From the NCBI RefSeq assembly GCF_039524395.1, contig NZ_BAAAGO010000009.1: a DNA stretch of 64,000 nucleotides, one strand, 5' to 3'. The notes under the pieces were generated by a model that ran no database searches, was not told the origin of the DNA, and saw only the letters and a program-made list of their open reading frames with translations. Origin of the DNA: Micropruina glycogenica (GTDB taxonomy: Bacteria > Actinomycetota > Actinomycetes > Propionibacteriales > Propionibacteriaceae). The stretch's first letter is position 1; the number at the start of each line of letters is the position of its first letter. This document shows, one piece after another, positions 44,289-53,072 of this stretch. The translations under genes and the position numbers were made by a program.

Positions 44289-44903
44289 GTGACCAGGGGA
44301 ATGCCGAGCGCCGTTCCCGACGACGGCCTGAGCACGCAGCAACGCCGGCTCCGACCCGCATTGATCGTCAACACCGGCGACGGCAAGGGCAAGTCAACCG
44401 CCGCGTTCGGCACCGCGCTGCGTGGCTGGGCGCAGGGCTGGTCGATCGGGGTGTTCCAGTTCGTCAAGTCGTCCAGTTGGCACACCGGCGAGCGGGTCGC
44501 CTTCGAGGCCCTGGACGCCCTGCACCGCGAGACCGGCCAGGGCGGGCCCGTCGGCTGGATCGCGGAGGGATTGGGCTTCACCTGGACCCGGCGCGGTGGC
44601 GACCTGGACGCCCAGGCCGAGATCGCGCGCGCCACCTGGGGTCACGTCCGCGAACTGATGGCGGCGCAGGCCCACCGGCTCTACGTGCTGGACGAGTTCA
44701 CCTACCCGCTGTTGCGCGGCTGGGTCGACCTGGACGAGGTGCTGCAGGTGCTGGCCGAGCGTCCCGGCACTCAGCACGTGATCGTCACCGGACGGCGCGC
44801 ACCCGAGGCCTTGTGCGAACTGGCCACCACCGTCACCGAGATGACCAAGCACAAGCACCCCTTCGACCAGGGCCAGAAGGGCCAGTCGGGCATCGAATGG
44901 TGA
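44289..44903 (+). CDS. cobO: cob(I)yrinic acid a,c-diamide adenosyltransferase
   Basis: 204 residues, CobA/CobO/BtuR family. P-loop ALIVNTGDGKGKSTAAFGTALR, FQFVKSSSWHTGER, LGFTWTRRGGDL and DEFTYPLLRGWVD are all present. Transfers adenosyl from ATP to the corrinoid cobalt. The GTG at 44289, with AGGA seven bases before it, is preferred to ATG 44232, which would add an unrelated stretch. The stop overlaps the start of cobB (ATGGTGA). Confidence 0.94.
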   Translation: MTRGMPSAVPDDGLSTQQRRLRPALIVNTGDGKGKSTAAFGTALRGWAQGWSIGVFQFVKSSSWHTGERVAFEALDALHRETGQGGPVGWIAEGLGFTWTRRGGDLDAQAEIARATWGHVRELMAAQAHRLYVLDEFTYPLLRGWVDLDEVLQVLAERPGTQHVIVTGRRAPEALCELATTVTEMTKHKHPFDQGQKGQSGIEW

Positions 44904-47350
44904 CCATGCCCCGGCTGGTCATCGCGGCCGCCACGTCGTCGGCCGGCAAGACCACCGTCACCACCGGGCTGATGGCCGCCCTGACCGCGCAGGGCCACCC
45001 GGTGGCGCCCTTCAAGGTCGGCCCCGACTTCATCGACCCGGGCTACCACGCGCTGGCCACTGGACGCGCGGGTCGCAATCTCGATCCGGTACTGACCAGC
45101 GTGGAGGCGATCCCGGCCCTGTTCCGGCACGGGTTCCTGACTCCACAGCCGGCCGAACTGGCCCTCATCGAGGGCGTGATGGGCCTCTTCGACGGGCGCC
45201 TGGGTACCGCCGGCGAGGGGTCCACGGCGCACATCGCGCGATTGCTGAGTGCACCGGTGCTGCTGGTGGTGGACGCGTCCGGCAGCTCCCGCACGGCCGC
45301 TGCGGTCGCGCTGGGGTTGCGAGCGTTCGACCCGCGGATCACGATCGCCGGGGTCGTGGTCAACCGGGTGGCCAGCGCGCGACACGGCGCCGAGATCGCC
45401 CGCGAGTTCGACGCCGCCGGGTTGCCCGTGCTCGGGCTGGTGCCCCGCAACGCCGGGGTCAGCGCCCCGTCTCGACACCTCGGCCTGGTGCCCGCCGACG
45501 AACGTCGCGAGTCGGCCGCCACCATCGCCGCGATGGCCGACCACCTCGCGGCGCACGTCGACCTGGACGCGGTGCGGCACCTGGCCGCGACCGCTGCGAC
45601 GTTGCCGGGTGAGGCGTGGCGTCCGGAGACGGTGGTGCCGCCGGTCGAGGGCCGTCCGCTGGTGGGGGTGCTGGCCGGCCGGGCCTTCACCTTTCGCTAC
45701 GCCGAGACCACCGAGTTGCTGCTCGCGGCGGGCTGCCGGGTGGTCGAGATCGATCCGCTCCATGACACCGCCCTTCCGGCCGACCTCGCCGGGCTGTACG
45801 CGGGCGGCGGCTTCCCCGAGTTGCACACGGTGGAGTTGAGCCGCAACGCACCCCTGCGTGCTGCCCTGGCGGCGGCCATCGGGGACGGCCTGCCGACGGT
45901 CGCCGAGTGCGCCGGCCAGTTGTACCTGGGCGAGCAGCTGGACGGCCACCCGATGGTGGGCGCGCTGTCCGCCACCGCCCGGATGACTCCCCGGCTCAGC
46001 CTCGGCTACCGCAGCGCCACGGCCCCGTCCGACACCCTGCTGAGCAGGGCGGGCGAGTCGGTGCGCGGCCACGAGTTCCACCGCACCCTGACCGAGCCGG
46101 CGGCCGGCTCCGCGCCGGCGTGGACCTGGGACGGCCGCGCGCACGGGTTCTCGGTGGGTGCTGAGGGTCGGGCGAGCGTGCACAGTTCGTATCTGCACCT
46201 GCACTGGGCGGGTGTGCCGCAGGCGGCTCAGCGGTTCGCGGAGGCGGCGGCGCAGTTCGCGGGAACCGGGTCTCGACACGCTCGACCAACGGAACCGCCG
46301 CCGATCGAGCGTGTCGAGATCCCCGCCGCCCGTCCGGACGGCATCGACCTCGCTCACCACGGCGACCGCGACCTGGGGCCGGGCCTGGTCGACCTGGCCG
46401 TGAACGTGCTGACGTCCGACCCGCCCCCGTGGCTGGCCGAAGCGATCGCCCGGCTGTCCCCGCCGCTGGGCCGCTATCCCGACGTCCGCCCGGCCCGGGA
46501 GGCGATCGCGGCGCGGCACGGCGTCGACGTCTCGATGGTGTTGCCGACCAGCGGCGGTGCGGAGGCGTCCACGCTGATCGCCCACGGGTTGCCGCTGACC
46601 AATCCGATGGTAGTGCACCCCCAGTTCACCGAACCCGAGGCCGCGTTACGCGCCGCCGGGCGGGCGGTGCAGCGCTGGCTGCTGCCGGTCACGGCAGGGG
46701 CCGGGACGCCCGACCTGGGCGAGTTGCCGCCCTGGGCGGACGCGCTGTTCGTCGGCAACCCGACCAATCCCACCGGCTGGCTGCACCGGCGCGAGGCCCT
46801 GCTGGCGGCCGGGCAGGGCCGGCTGCTGGTGGTCGACGAGGCGTTCATGGACGCCACCGACGAGGCCGAATCCCTGATCGAGCCGCACATGGCGGGCCGG
46901 CTGGTGCTGCGGTCGCTGAGCAAGACCTGGGGACTGGCCGGACTGCGGGTCGGCTACGTGGTGGGCGACCCGGCACTGATCGCCGCCCTGGAGCGGATGC
47001 AGCCGCCCTGGTCGGTGTCGTCGCCGGCGATCGCCGCCATGATCGCGACTGCCTCTGCCGAAGCGGTCGCTGAGGCCGCCGCCGTGGCAACGACAGTGCG
47101 CGAACGCAGGGTTCGGTTCGTGGCCGACCTTCGCGCCGCCGGCTTCGGAGTGCCCGACTCGCACGCCCCTTTCGTGCTGATCGACACCGCCTCGTGTGGA
47201 CGTGAGTCGGTGCGTCCGGCGCTGGCCGCCAAGGGGTTCGCGGTGCGCAGGGGCGAGAGCTTCCCCGGCCTGGGCCCGACCTGGATCCGGGTTCGCGTGC
47301 CGGACGACTGGCGCGCCTTCGTCGACGCCCTGACGAGCCTGCGCCACTGA
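44897..47350 (+). CDS. cobB: cobyrinate a,c-diamide synthase fused to a CobC/CobD-type PLP aminotransferase
   Basis: 817 residues, two complete proteins in one frame. Residues 1-455 are CobB/CbiA: P-loop ATSSAGKTTVTTGLMAAL, KVGPDFIDPGYH, then a glutaminase domain with VAECAGQLYLG (Cys near 338). Residues 480-817 are a fold-I aminotransferase like CobC/CobD (threonine-phosphate decarboxylase) and HisC: GRYPDVRPAREAIAARHGV, FVGNPTNPTG, DEAFMDATDE, SLSKTWGLAGLRVGY (PLP Lys near 676). The join (about residues 458-475) is encoded by a palindromic copy of the dispersed repeat. The first domain amidates the a and c carboxylates; the second would make aminopropanol phosphate for the lower loop. Starts 44897, 44900 and 44906 are all possible. 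Confidence 0.9.
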   Translation: MVTMPRLVIAAATSSAGKTTVTTGLMAALTAQGHPVAPFKVGPDFIDPGYHALATGRAGRNLDPVLTSVEAIPALFRHGFLTPQPAELALIEGVMGLFDGRLGTAGEGSTAHIARLLSAPVLLVVDASGSSRTAAAVALGLRAFDPRITIAGVVVNRVASARHGAEIAREFDAAGLPVLGLVPRNAGVSAPSRHLGLVPADERRESAATIAAMADHLAAHVDLDAVRHLAATAATLPGEAWRPETVVPPVEGRPLVGVLAGRAFTFRYAETTELLLAAGCRVVEIDPLHDTALPADLAGLYAGGGFPELHTVELSRNAPLRAALAAAIGDGLPTVAECAGQLYLGEQLDGHPMVGALSATARMTPRLSLGYRSATAPSDTLLSRAGESVRGHEFHRTLTEPAAGSAPAWTWDGRAHGFSVGAEGRASVHSSYLHLHWAGVPQAAQRFAEAAAQFAGTGSRHARPTEPPPIERVEIPAARPDGIDLAHHGDRDLGPGLVDLAVNVLTSDPPPWLAEAIARLSPPLGRYPDVRPAREAIAARHGVDVSMVLPTSGGAEASTLIAHGLPLTNPMVVHPQFTEPEAALRAAGRAVQRWLLPVTAGAGTPDLGELPPWADALFVGNPTNPTGWLHRREALLAAGQGRLLVVDEAFMDATDEAESLIEPHMAGRLVLRSLSKTWGLAGLRVGYVVGDPALIAALERMQPPWSVSSPAIAAMIATASAEAVAEAAAVATTVRERRVRFVADLRAAGFGVPDSHAPFVLIDTASCGRESVRPALAAKGFAVRRGESFPGLGPTWIRVRVPDDWRAFVDALTSLRH
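46271..46319. repeat. perfect palindrome of the dispersed GTCGAG repeat at the cobB/cobC junction
   Basis: TCTCGACACGCTCGA (46271-46285) and TCGAGCGTGTCGAGA (46305-46319) are exact complements around a 19-base loop. In frame it encodes RHARPTEPPPIERVE between the two domains. The 15-base stem matches the intergenic repeat family. Confidence 0.85.
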
Positions 47351-47657
47351 GCGCAGACCAGCCCCGCGATCGCCCTGTGGTCACCGCCGCGGTGCAGGTG
47401 CGTGCCGAGGCGGCCGGCTCAGCGTCGCTGTGGCTGTCGGTGCTCGAGAGCCCGTACGCCCCTCGGGTCAGGGGTTTCGACAGGCTCAACGGCGGCCGAG
47501 GGCTCCTCCGAGCGGCCCGGTTGAAGAATGCCACCGACACGCTAAACACTAGATGTAGTGGCTCTTGCGCGCCCCAACCGGCATGTGTAGGGTCATCCCC
47601 AGTCACAACGGTGAAACTACATCGATGTGAGTCACCATCTTCGAAAGGACCCGAGCG
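47351..47657. other. 307-base intergenic region before nrdH
   Basis: No convincing gene. It holds a GTCGAG-family unit GGTTTCGACAGGCTCAACGG (47473-47492), probably terminating cobB-cobC, then an NrdR-box candidate at 47546 and the nrdH ribosome site AAAGGA near 47642. An open frame through the region has no protein-like features. Confidence 0.6.
47546..47561. promoter_or_regulatory. NrdR box candidate upstream of nrdHIEF
   Basis: ACACTAGATGTAGTGG matches 13 of 16 positions of the NrdR consensus ACACTATATATAGTGT, including both ACACTA and TAGTG arms. It lies 97 bases before nrdH. NrdR boxes usually occur in pairs; a weaker candidate is at 47614-47629. Confidence 0.6.
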
Positions 47658-47885
47658 ATGACGATCACGGTCTACAGCAAGCCATCGTGCGTGCAGTGCA
47701 CCGCCACCTACCGCGCCCTCGACAAGCTCGGGCTCGACTACGAGGTGGTCGACCTCGCCGAGGACGAGGCCGCCCTGCAGGATCTGCTCTCGCGCGGCTA
47801 CCAGCAGGCCCCGGTCGTGCAGGCCGACGGCGAGTTCTGGACGGGATTCCGCCCCGACCGCATCAAGGCCCTCGCCGTCGCCTGA
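47658..47885 (+). CDS. nrdH: NrdH glutaredoxin-like redoxin
   Basis: 75 residues. TVYSKPSCVQCTATYRAL contains the CVQC redox motif and PVVQADGEFWTGFRPDRI the NrdH-specific C-terminal segment. Electron donor for class Ib ribonucleotide reductase, reduced by thioredoxin reductase. AAAGGA precedes the ATG. First gene of nrdHIEF. Confidence 0.96.
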   Translation: MTITVYSKPSCVQCTATYRALDKLGLDYEVVDLAEDEAALQDLLSRGYQQAPVVQADGEFWTGFRPDRIKALAVA

Positions 47886-47897
47886 TCAACCTCCGCC

Positions 47898-47940
47898 GGT
47901 CGAGCTCGTCGAGACAACCGCCGGTCGAGCTCGATCAACG
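47898..47940 (+). repeat. two GTCGAG-family units between nrdH and nrdI
   Basis: GGTCGAGCTCGTCGAGAC (from 47898) and GGTCGAGCTCGATCAACG (47923-47940), direct orientation, in the gap between nrdH and nrdI. The GAGCTC core makes each unit locally self-complementary. Confidence 0.75.
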
Positions 47941-47956
47941 TAGAAAGGAACGGACG

Positions 47957-48376
47957 ATGGCGCAGCTGATCTACTTCTCGTCCGTCTCTGAGAACACCCA
48001 CCGTTTCGTCGGCAAGCTCGGCATCGCCGCAGACCGCATTCCGGTGCTGCCGGGCGAGCCGCACCTGCAGGCCACCGAACCGTTCGTGCTGTTGCTGCCC
48101 ACCTACGGCGGCGGCAACGGCGCGGGCGCGGTGCCCAAGCAGGTGATCCGGTTTCTCAACGATCCCGACAACCGGGGCCTGCTGCGCGGCGTGATCACCG
48201 CCGGAAACACCAACTTCGGCGCTGCCTACTGCATCGCCGGCGAGATCGTGGCCCGCAAGTGCCACGTTCCCCACCTGTACCAGTTCGAACTGATGGGCAC
48301 CCCCGACGACGTCGAGGCGGTCCGCGAAGGGCTCACATCACAATGGCTACCACTCTGCTCACCGACACCGGCGTAG
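47957..48376 (+). CDS. nrdI: NrdI flavodoxin-like protein
   Basis: 139 residues. LIYFSSVSENTHRFVGKLG is the FMN phosphate loop; LPTYGGGNGAGAVPKQVIRFL and GNTNFGAAYCIAG are typical NrdI segments. It supplies superoxide for assembling the dimanganese-tyrosyl radical of NrdF. A GAAAGGA site lies eight bases before ATG 47957. The 3' end overlaps the nrdE start by 34 bases. Confidence 0.95.
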   Translation: MAQLIYFSSVSENTHRFVGKLGIAADRIPVLPGEPHLQATEPFVLLLPTYGGGNGAGAVPKQVIRFLNDPDNRGLLRGVITAGNTNFGAAYCIAGEIVARKCHVPHLYQFELMGTPDDVEAVREGLTSQWLPLCSPTPA

Positions 48377-50499
48377 AGGCCGTTCCGGCCGAGGTCGACT
48401 ACCACGCGCTCAACGCGCTGCTCAACCTCTACGACGCCGACGGCCGCATTCAGTTCGAGGCCGACCGTAAGGCCGCGCACCAGTACTTTCTGCAGCACGT
48501 CAACCAGAACACCGTCTTCTTTCACTCGCTGAAAGAGAAGCTCGACTACCTGGTCGAGCAGGGCTACTACGAGCAGCAGGTGCTGGCCAAGTACGACTTC
48601 GACTACATCAAGTCGCTGTTCAAGCGCGCCTACGCGGTGAAGTTCCGCTTTCCGACCTTCATGGGCGCGTTCAAGTACTACACGAGCTACACCCTGAAGA
48701 CGTTCGACGGCACCCGCTACCTGGAGCGCTTCGAAGACCGCGTGTGCATGGTGGCGCTCGCGCTGGCCGACGGCGACCGGGTGTTGGCCGAGCACATCGT
48801 CGACGAGGTGATGTCGGGACGCTTCCAGCCCGCCACCCCTACCTTTCTCAACGCCGGCAAGGCGCAACGCGGCGAACTGGTGTCGTGCTTTCTGCTGCGG
48901 GTCGAAGACAACATGGAATCCATCGCCCGGGCCATCAACAGCTCCCTGCAGCTCAGCAAGCGCGGCGGCGGCGTCGCGCTGTCGCTGACCAACATTCGTG
49001 AGGCCGGTGCGCCGATCAAGAAGATCCAGAACCAGAGCTCGGGCGTGATTCCGGTGATGAAACTGCTCGAGGACTCGTTCAGCTACGCCAACCAGTTGGG
49101 CGCCCGCCAGGGGGCCGGTGCGGTGTACCTCAACGCCCACCACCCCGACATTCTGAGCTTTCTCGACACCAAGCGCGAGAACGCCGACGAGAAGATTCGC
49201 ATCAAGACGCTGTCGCTGGGCGTGGTGATTCCCGACATCACCTTCGAGCTGGCCCGCGACAACGAAGACATGTACCTGTTCAGCCCCTACGACATCGAGC
49301 GGGTCTACGGGGTGCCGTTCACCGACATCTCGGTCACCGAGAAGTACCGCGAGATGGTCGACGACCGGCGCATCACCAAGAAGAAGATCAACGCCCGCAA
49401 GTTCTTTCAGACCCTGGCCGAGATCCAGTTCGAGTCGGGCTACCCCTACATCATGTTCGAAGACACGGTGAACCGGGCCAACCCGATCGATGGCCGCATC
49501 ACGATGAGCAACCTGTGCTCAGAGATTCTGCAGGTGTCGACGCCGTCCACGTTCAACGAGGACCTGTCGTTCGATCAGGTGGGCAAAGACATCAGCTGCA
49601 ACCTGGGGTCGCTGAACATCGCCAAGGCGATGGATTCCCCGCACTTCGGCCGCACCATCGAAACCGCGATCCGGGCGCTCACCGCGGTGTCGGACCAGTC
49701 GAACATCGCCTGCGCGCCGAGCATCGCCCGCGGCAACGCGATGAGCCACGCCATCGGCCTGGGTGCGATGAACCTGCACGGCTACCTGGCCCGCGAGTCC
49801 GTCCACTACGGCTCGGACGAGGGCCTGGACTTCACCAACATGTACTTCTACACGGTGACGTTCCACGCCATCGCCGCCTCATGCCGCATCGCCCGCGAGC
49901 GCGGCGAGAGCTTCGACGGCTTCGAGCGGTCGAAGTACGCCTCGGGTGAGTTCTTTCGCAAGTACCTCACCGGCGACTGGACGCCGCGCACGACCAAGGT
50001 GAAGGAGTTGTTCGCCGGTGCCGGCATCGAGTTGCCCACCCCGGACGACTGGCGTGCGCTGGCCGCCGAGGTGGCCGAGTACGGCATGTACAACCAGAAC
50101 CTGCAGGCCATCCCGCCGACGGGTTCGATCAGCTACATCAACCACTCGACCAGCTCGATCCACCCCATCGTCAGCAAGATCGAGATCCGCAAAGAGGGCA
50201 AGATCGGCCGGGTCTACTACCCGGCGCCGTTCATGACCAACAACAACATCGAGTACTACCGCGACGCCTACGAGATCGGCCCCGAGGCGATCATCGACAC
50301 CTACGCCGAAGCCACCAAGCACGTCGACCAGGGCCTGTCGTTGACCCTGTTCTTTCCCGACAACGTGACCACCCGTGACCTGAACAGGGCCCAGATCTAC
50401 GCCTGGAAGAAGGGCATCAAGACGCTCTACTACATCAGGCTGCGGCAGCTCGCGCTGGAGGGCACCGAAGTCGAGGGTTGCGTCAGCTGCGCGCTGTAG
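48343..50499 (+). CDS. nrdE: class Ib ribonucleoside-diphosphate reductase alpha subunit
   Basis: 718 residues. Catalytic residues are in the expected segments: ELVSCFLLRVEDNME (Cys), SNLCSEILQ with the N-C-E triad, the radical-transfer tyrosines in KKGIKTLYYIRLRQ, and the C-terminal Cys pair GCVSCAL, re-reduced by NrdH. PATPTFLNAG and GGGVALSLTNIR are strongly conserved. ATG 48343 is chosen; the frame stays open upstream in the wrong-frame nrdI. Oxygen-tolerant and B12-independent. Confidence 0.97.
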   Translation: MATTLLTDTGVEAVPAEVDYHALNALLNLYDADGRIQFEADRKAAHQYFLQHVNQNTVFFHSLKEKLDYLVEQGYYEQQVLAKYDFDYIKSLFKRAYAVKFRFPTFMGAFKYYTSYTLKTFDGTRYLERFEDRVCMVALALADGDRVLAEHIVDEVMSGRFQPATPTFLNAGKAQRGELVSCFLLRVEDNMESIARAINSSLQLSKRGGGVALSLTNIREAGAPIKKIQNQSSGVIPVMKLLEDSFSYANQLGARQGAGAVYLNAHHPDILSFLDTKRENADEKIRIKTLSLGVVIPDITFELARDNEDMYLFSPYDIERVYGVPFTDISVTEKYREMVDDRRITKKKINARKFFQTLAEIQFESGYPYIMFEDTVNRANPIDGRITMSNLCSEILQVSTPSTFNEDLSFDQVGKDISCNLGSLNIAKAMDSPHFGRTIETAIRALTAVSDQSNIACAPSIARGNAMSHAIGLGAMNLHGYLARESVHYGSDEGLDFTNMYFYTVTFHAIAASCRIARERGESFDGFERSKYASGEFFRKYLTGDWTPRTTKVKELFAGAGIELPTPDDWRALAAEVAEYGMYNQNLQAIPPTGSISYINHSTSSIHPIVSKIEIRKEGKIGRVYYPAPFMTNNNIEYYRDAYEIGPEAIIDTYAEATKHVDQGLSLTLFFPDNVTTRDLNRAQIYAWKKGIKTLYYIRLRQLALEGTEVEGCVSCAL

Positions 50500-50504
50500 C
50501 TGCC

Positions 50505-50531
50505 CGTCATTCCGGCGAGCGCCGGAATCTC
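50505..50531. repeat. CGTCAT-family palindromic repeat between nrdE and nrdF
   Basis: CGTCATTCCGGCGA followed by GCGCCGGAATCTC, a near-perfect hairpin five bases after the nrdE stop. It might stabilise the nrdE end or reduce read-through into nrdF. Confidence 0.7.
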
Positions 50532-50587
50532 ACCGCTCAACACCACCGCCACCCACCACCGAGATCCACCGAACCGAGGCACCACCC

Positions 50588-51562
50588 ATGACCCAGAAAC
50601 TCACCCTGCTGCGCGGCGTCCAGGCGATCAACTGGAACCGCATCGAGGACGACAAGGACCTCGAGGTCTGGGACCGGCTGACCGGCAACTTCTGGCTGCC
50701 CGAGAAGGTGCCGTTGAGCAACGACATTCCCTCGTGGCGCACGCTGAAGCCGCACGAGCAGCTGATGACCACCCGGGTCTTCACCGGCCTCACCATGCTC
50801 GACACCATTCAGGGCACCGTGGGCGCGGTGTCGCTGATCCCCGACGCGATCACCCCGCACGAAGAGGCGGTGTACACCAACATCGCGTTCATGGAGTCGG
50901 TGCACGCCAAGAGCTACAGCTCCATCTTCTCGACGCTGATCAGCACCGATGAGATCGACGACGCGTTCCGATGGAGCGAAGAGAACGAGAACCTGCAGCG
51001 CAAGGCGCAGATCGTGCTCGACTTCTACTACGGCGACGACCCGCTGAAGCGCAAGGTCGCCTCGACCATGCTGGAGTCGTTCCTGTTCTACTCGGGTTTC
51101 TACGCCCCGATGTACTGGTCGAGCCACGCCAAGCTGACCAACACCGCCGACCTGATCCGGCTGATCATTCGTGACGAGGCCGTGCACGGCTACTACATCG
51201 GCTACAAGTACCAGCAGGCGCTGAAGCAGGCCGACCAGGCCCGCCGCAACGAGCTCAAGGACTACACCTTCGACCTGCTCTACGAGCTGTACGACAACGA
51301 AGAGAACTACACCGAAGACCTCTACGACCCGCTCGGGCTGACCGAGGACGTCAAGGCGTTCCTGCGCTACAACGCCAACAAGGCGCTGATGAACCTCGGC
51401 TACGAGGCGCTGTTCCCCAAGGCCGCCACCGCGGTGTCACCGGCGATTCTGGCCGCCTTGAGCCCCAACGCCGACGAGAACCACGACTTCTTCTCGGGCT
51501 CCGGCTCGTCGTACGTGATGGGCAAGGCGGTGAACACCGAAGACGAAGACTGGGACTTCTGA
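50588..51562 (+). CDS. nrdF: class Ib ribonucleoside-diphosphate reductase beta subunit
   Basis: 324 residues. Metal ligands in EEAVYTNIAFMESVHAKSYSSIF and IRLIIRDEAVHGYYIGYKYQ, the latter with the conserved E..H pair; it ends with the tail NTEDEDWDF that docks to NrdE. Forms the tyrosyl radical with Mn or Fe. ATG 50588 is 88 bases after nrdE. Confidence 0.97.
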   Translation: MTQKLTLLRGVQAINWNRIEDDKDLEVWDRLTGNFWLPEKVPLSNDIPSWRTLKPHEQLMTTRVFTGLTMLDTIQGTVGAVSLIPDAITPHEEAVYTNIAFMESVHAKSYSSIFSTLISTDEIDDAFRWSEENENLQRKAQIVLDFYYGDDPLKRKVASTMLESFLFYSGFYAPMYWSSHAKLTNTADLIRLIIRDEAVHGYYIGYKYQQALKQADQARRNELKDYTFDLLYELYDNEENYTEDLYDPLGLTEDVKAFLRYNANKALMNLGYEALFPKAATAVSPAILAALSPNADENHDFFSGSGSSYVMGKAVNTEDEDWDF

Positions 51563-51576
51563 CCCCCGCGAACTCA

Positions 51577-51601
51577 CTAGTGGTGTGTCTCTCACTAGGC
51601 T
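51577..51601. promoter_or_regulatory. inverted repeat overlapping a putative -10 before thrE
   Basis: CTAGTGGTGTGTCTCT then CACTAG: arms CTAGTG (51577-51582) and CACTAG (51593-51598). The right arm leads into TAGGCT (51596-51601), a likely -10 element on the plus strand. Almost the same sequence lies before cobF (53842-53866). Confidence 0.55.
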
Positions 51602-51652
51602 CGTCACAGTCGAAGTCCGAGTGTGCCGTCATACCCCAGAAAGGGCGTGCGG

Positions 51653-53041
51653 ATGAGTCCGTCGAACCGTGCGGCACGCGACGAGAACCTGGCCGAGGCG
51701 TCCGAGGCCGTCTGCCGCATGGGTTCGATGATGTTGCACGCCGGCACCGGCTCGTATCGGGTCAAGGCCGCCATGGGCCGGGTCGCCCAGGCGCTGGGCA
51801 TCGATCAGCTCGAGGCCCAGGTCGGCCTGACCGAGATCGTGGTCACCACCCGGGCCGGGCGCAGCTTTCGCACCCAGGTGGTCGAGGTGCCCGCTCCCGT
51901 GGTGAACGCCGACCGGATCGCCGCACTGATGCGGGTGTCGCTGCGGGCCGAGCCTGGCCTGTCGGCCACGGTGCTGAACCGCCAGTTGGACGTGCTGGTG
52001 GCCAACGCTCGGCACTACCCGACCGGCGCGATCGTGGCCGGGGCCGCGGCGGCCTGCGCCGCGTTCGCGTTTCTGAACAACGGACGCTGGCAAGAATGCC
52101 TCGCCGCGGCGATCGCCGCAGGGTGCGGCAAGCTCGTGCAGTTGCTGCTGCGCCGCCTGCACCTGAACCACCTGGTGATCATCGCCGTCGCGGCGACCAC
52201 GGCCTGTCTGGTGTACATGCTGTCGGCACAGTTGCTGCAGCATCTGCTGCCCACGGCCGAGAACCCGCTGCACGAGGCGGCCTTCACCTCAGCCATCCTG
52301 TTTCTGGTGCCCGGGTTTCCGCTGCTCACCGCGGCGCTCGACCTGGCCCGCTTCGACTTCACCTCGGGGGTGTCGAGGCTGCTGTACGCGTCGCTGATCA
52401 CCCTCGCCGCCGCGCTCGGGGCCTGGCTGGTGGCCTGGGCGTTCGGCCTCACCCCGGGCGAGATCGAACCGCTCGGACTGCCCGCCGGGGTGATGCTGCT
52501 GGTGCGGGTGGTGGCGAGCTTCGTCGGCGTGCTGGGCTTCGCCGTCACCTTCAACACCCCGATGAACGCGGCGTTGGCGGCGTCCGTGATCGGCGCGGTG
52601 GCCAACGTCGGCCGGCTCGCGGCGGTGGACGCCGGCTGGAACCCGTTGGTGTGTGCGGCTGCGGCCACGACGCTGATCGGGCTGCTCGCCGGCTGGTTCA
52701 GCCAACGTCTGGCCACGCCCCGCATCATCTTGTCGGTGCCGGCCGTGCTGATCATGATTCCGGGCGCCGCGACCTTCCGTGCGCTGGTGGCGGTGATCAA
52801 CAAGGACCCGCTCAGTGGCCTCAGCAACGGCTTCACCGCGCTGGGCATAGTGATCGCCCTGGCTTCGGGCCTGGTCATCGCGCGCATGCTCACCGATCAG
52901 GCCTGGCTGTCGCAGACCCCCAGCTGGACCCACATGCCGGCCACCCATGCCCAAGAGGTGCTGCGCGAACGGGCCAGGCGAACCGGACGCGCGCAACCTC
53001 GCGCCTTCGACCCCGACGGTGACGGCAACGGGTCGTCGTGA
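51653..53041 (+). CDS. threonine/serine exporter family protein (ThrE-like)
   Basis: 462 residues. An N-terminal soluble ThrE domain (NLAEASEAVCRMGSMMLHAGTGSYRVKAAMGRVAQALG; GLTEIVVTTRAG) and about ten helices, with FLVPGFPLLTAALDLARFDFTSGVSRL and MIPGAATFRALVAVIN marking its two halves. Exports threonine/serine by proton antiport in corynebacteria. AAAGGG lies nine bases before ATG 51653. Convergent with cobF. Confidence 0.9.
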   Translation: MSPSNRAARDENLAEASEAVCRMGSMMLHAGTGSYRVKAAMGRVAQALGIDQLEAQVGLTEIVVTTRAGRSFRTQVVEVPAPVVNADRIAALMRVSLRAEPGLSATVLNRQLDVLVANARHYPTGAIVAGAAAACAAFAFLNNGRWQECLAAAIAAGCGKLVQLLLRRLHLNHLVIIAVAATTACLVYMLSAQLLQHLLPTAENPLHEAAFTSAILFLVPGFPLLTAALDLARFDFTSGVSRLLYASLITLAAALGAWLVAWAFGLTPGEIEPLGLPAGVMLLVRVVASFVGVLGFAVTFNTPMNAALAASVIGAVANVGRLAAVDAGWNPLVCAAAATTLIGLLAGWFSQRLATPRIILSVPAVLIMIPGAATFRALVAVINKDPLSGLSNGFTALGIVIALASGLVIARMLTDQAWLSQTPSWTHMPATHAQEVLRERARRTGRAQPRAFDPDGDGNGSS

Positions 53042-53072
53042 TCGGCTCGTACCGTGCAGCCGCACGGTGGGT

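Noticed and set aside
44771..46618. A 615-codon minus-strand open frame
   Set aside because: Antisense to cobO and cobB-cobC, which have clear motifs; no independent support.
47614..47629. Second NrdR box
   Set aside because: AAACTACATCGATGTG matches the consensus in only the left half, and its centre lies 68 bases from the first box, longer than the usual pair spacing.
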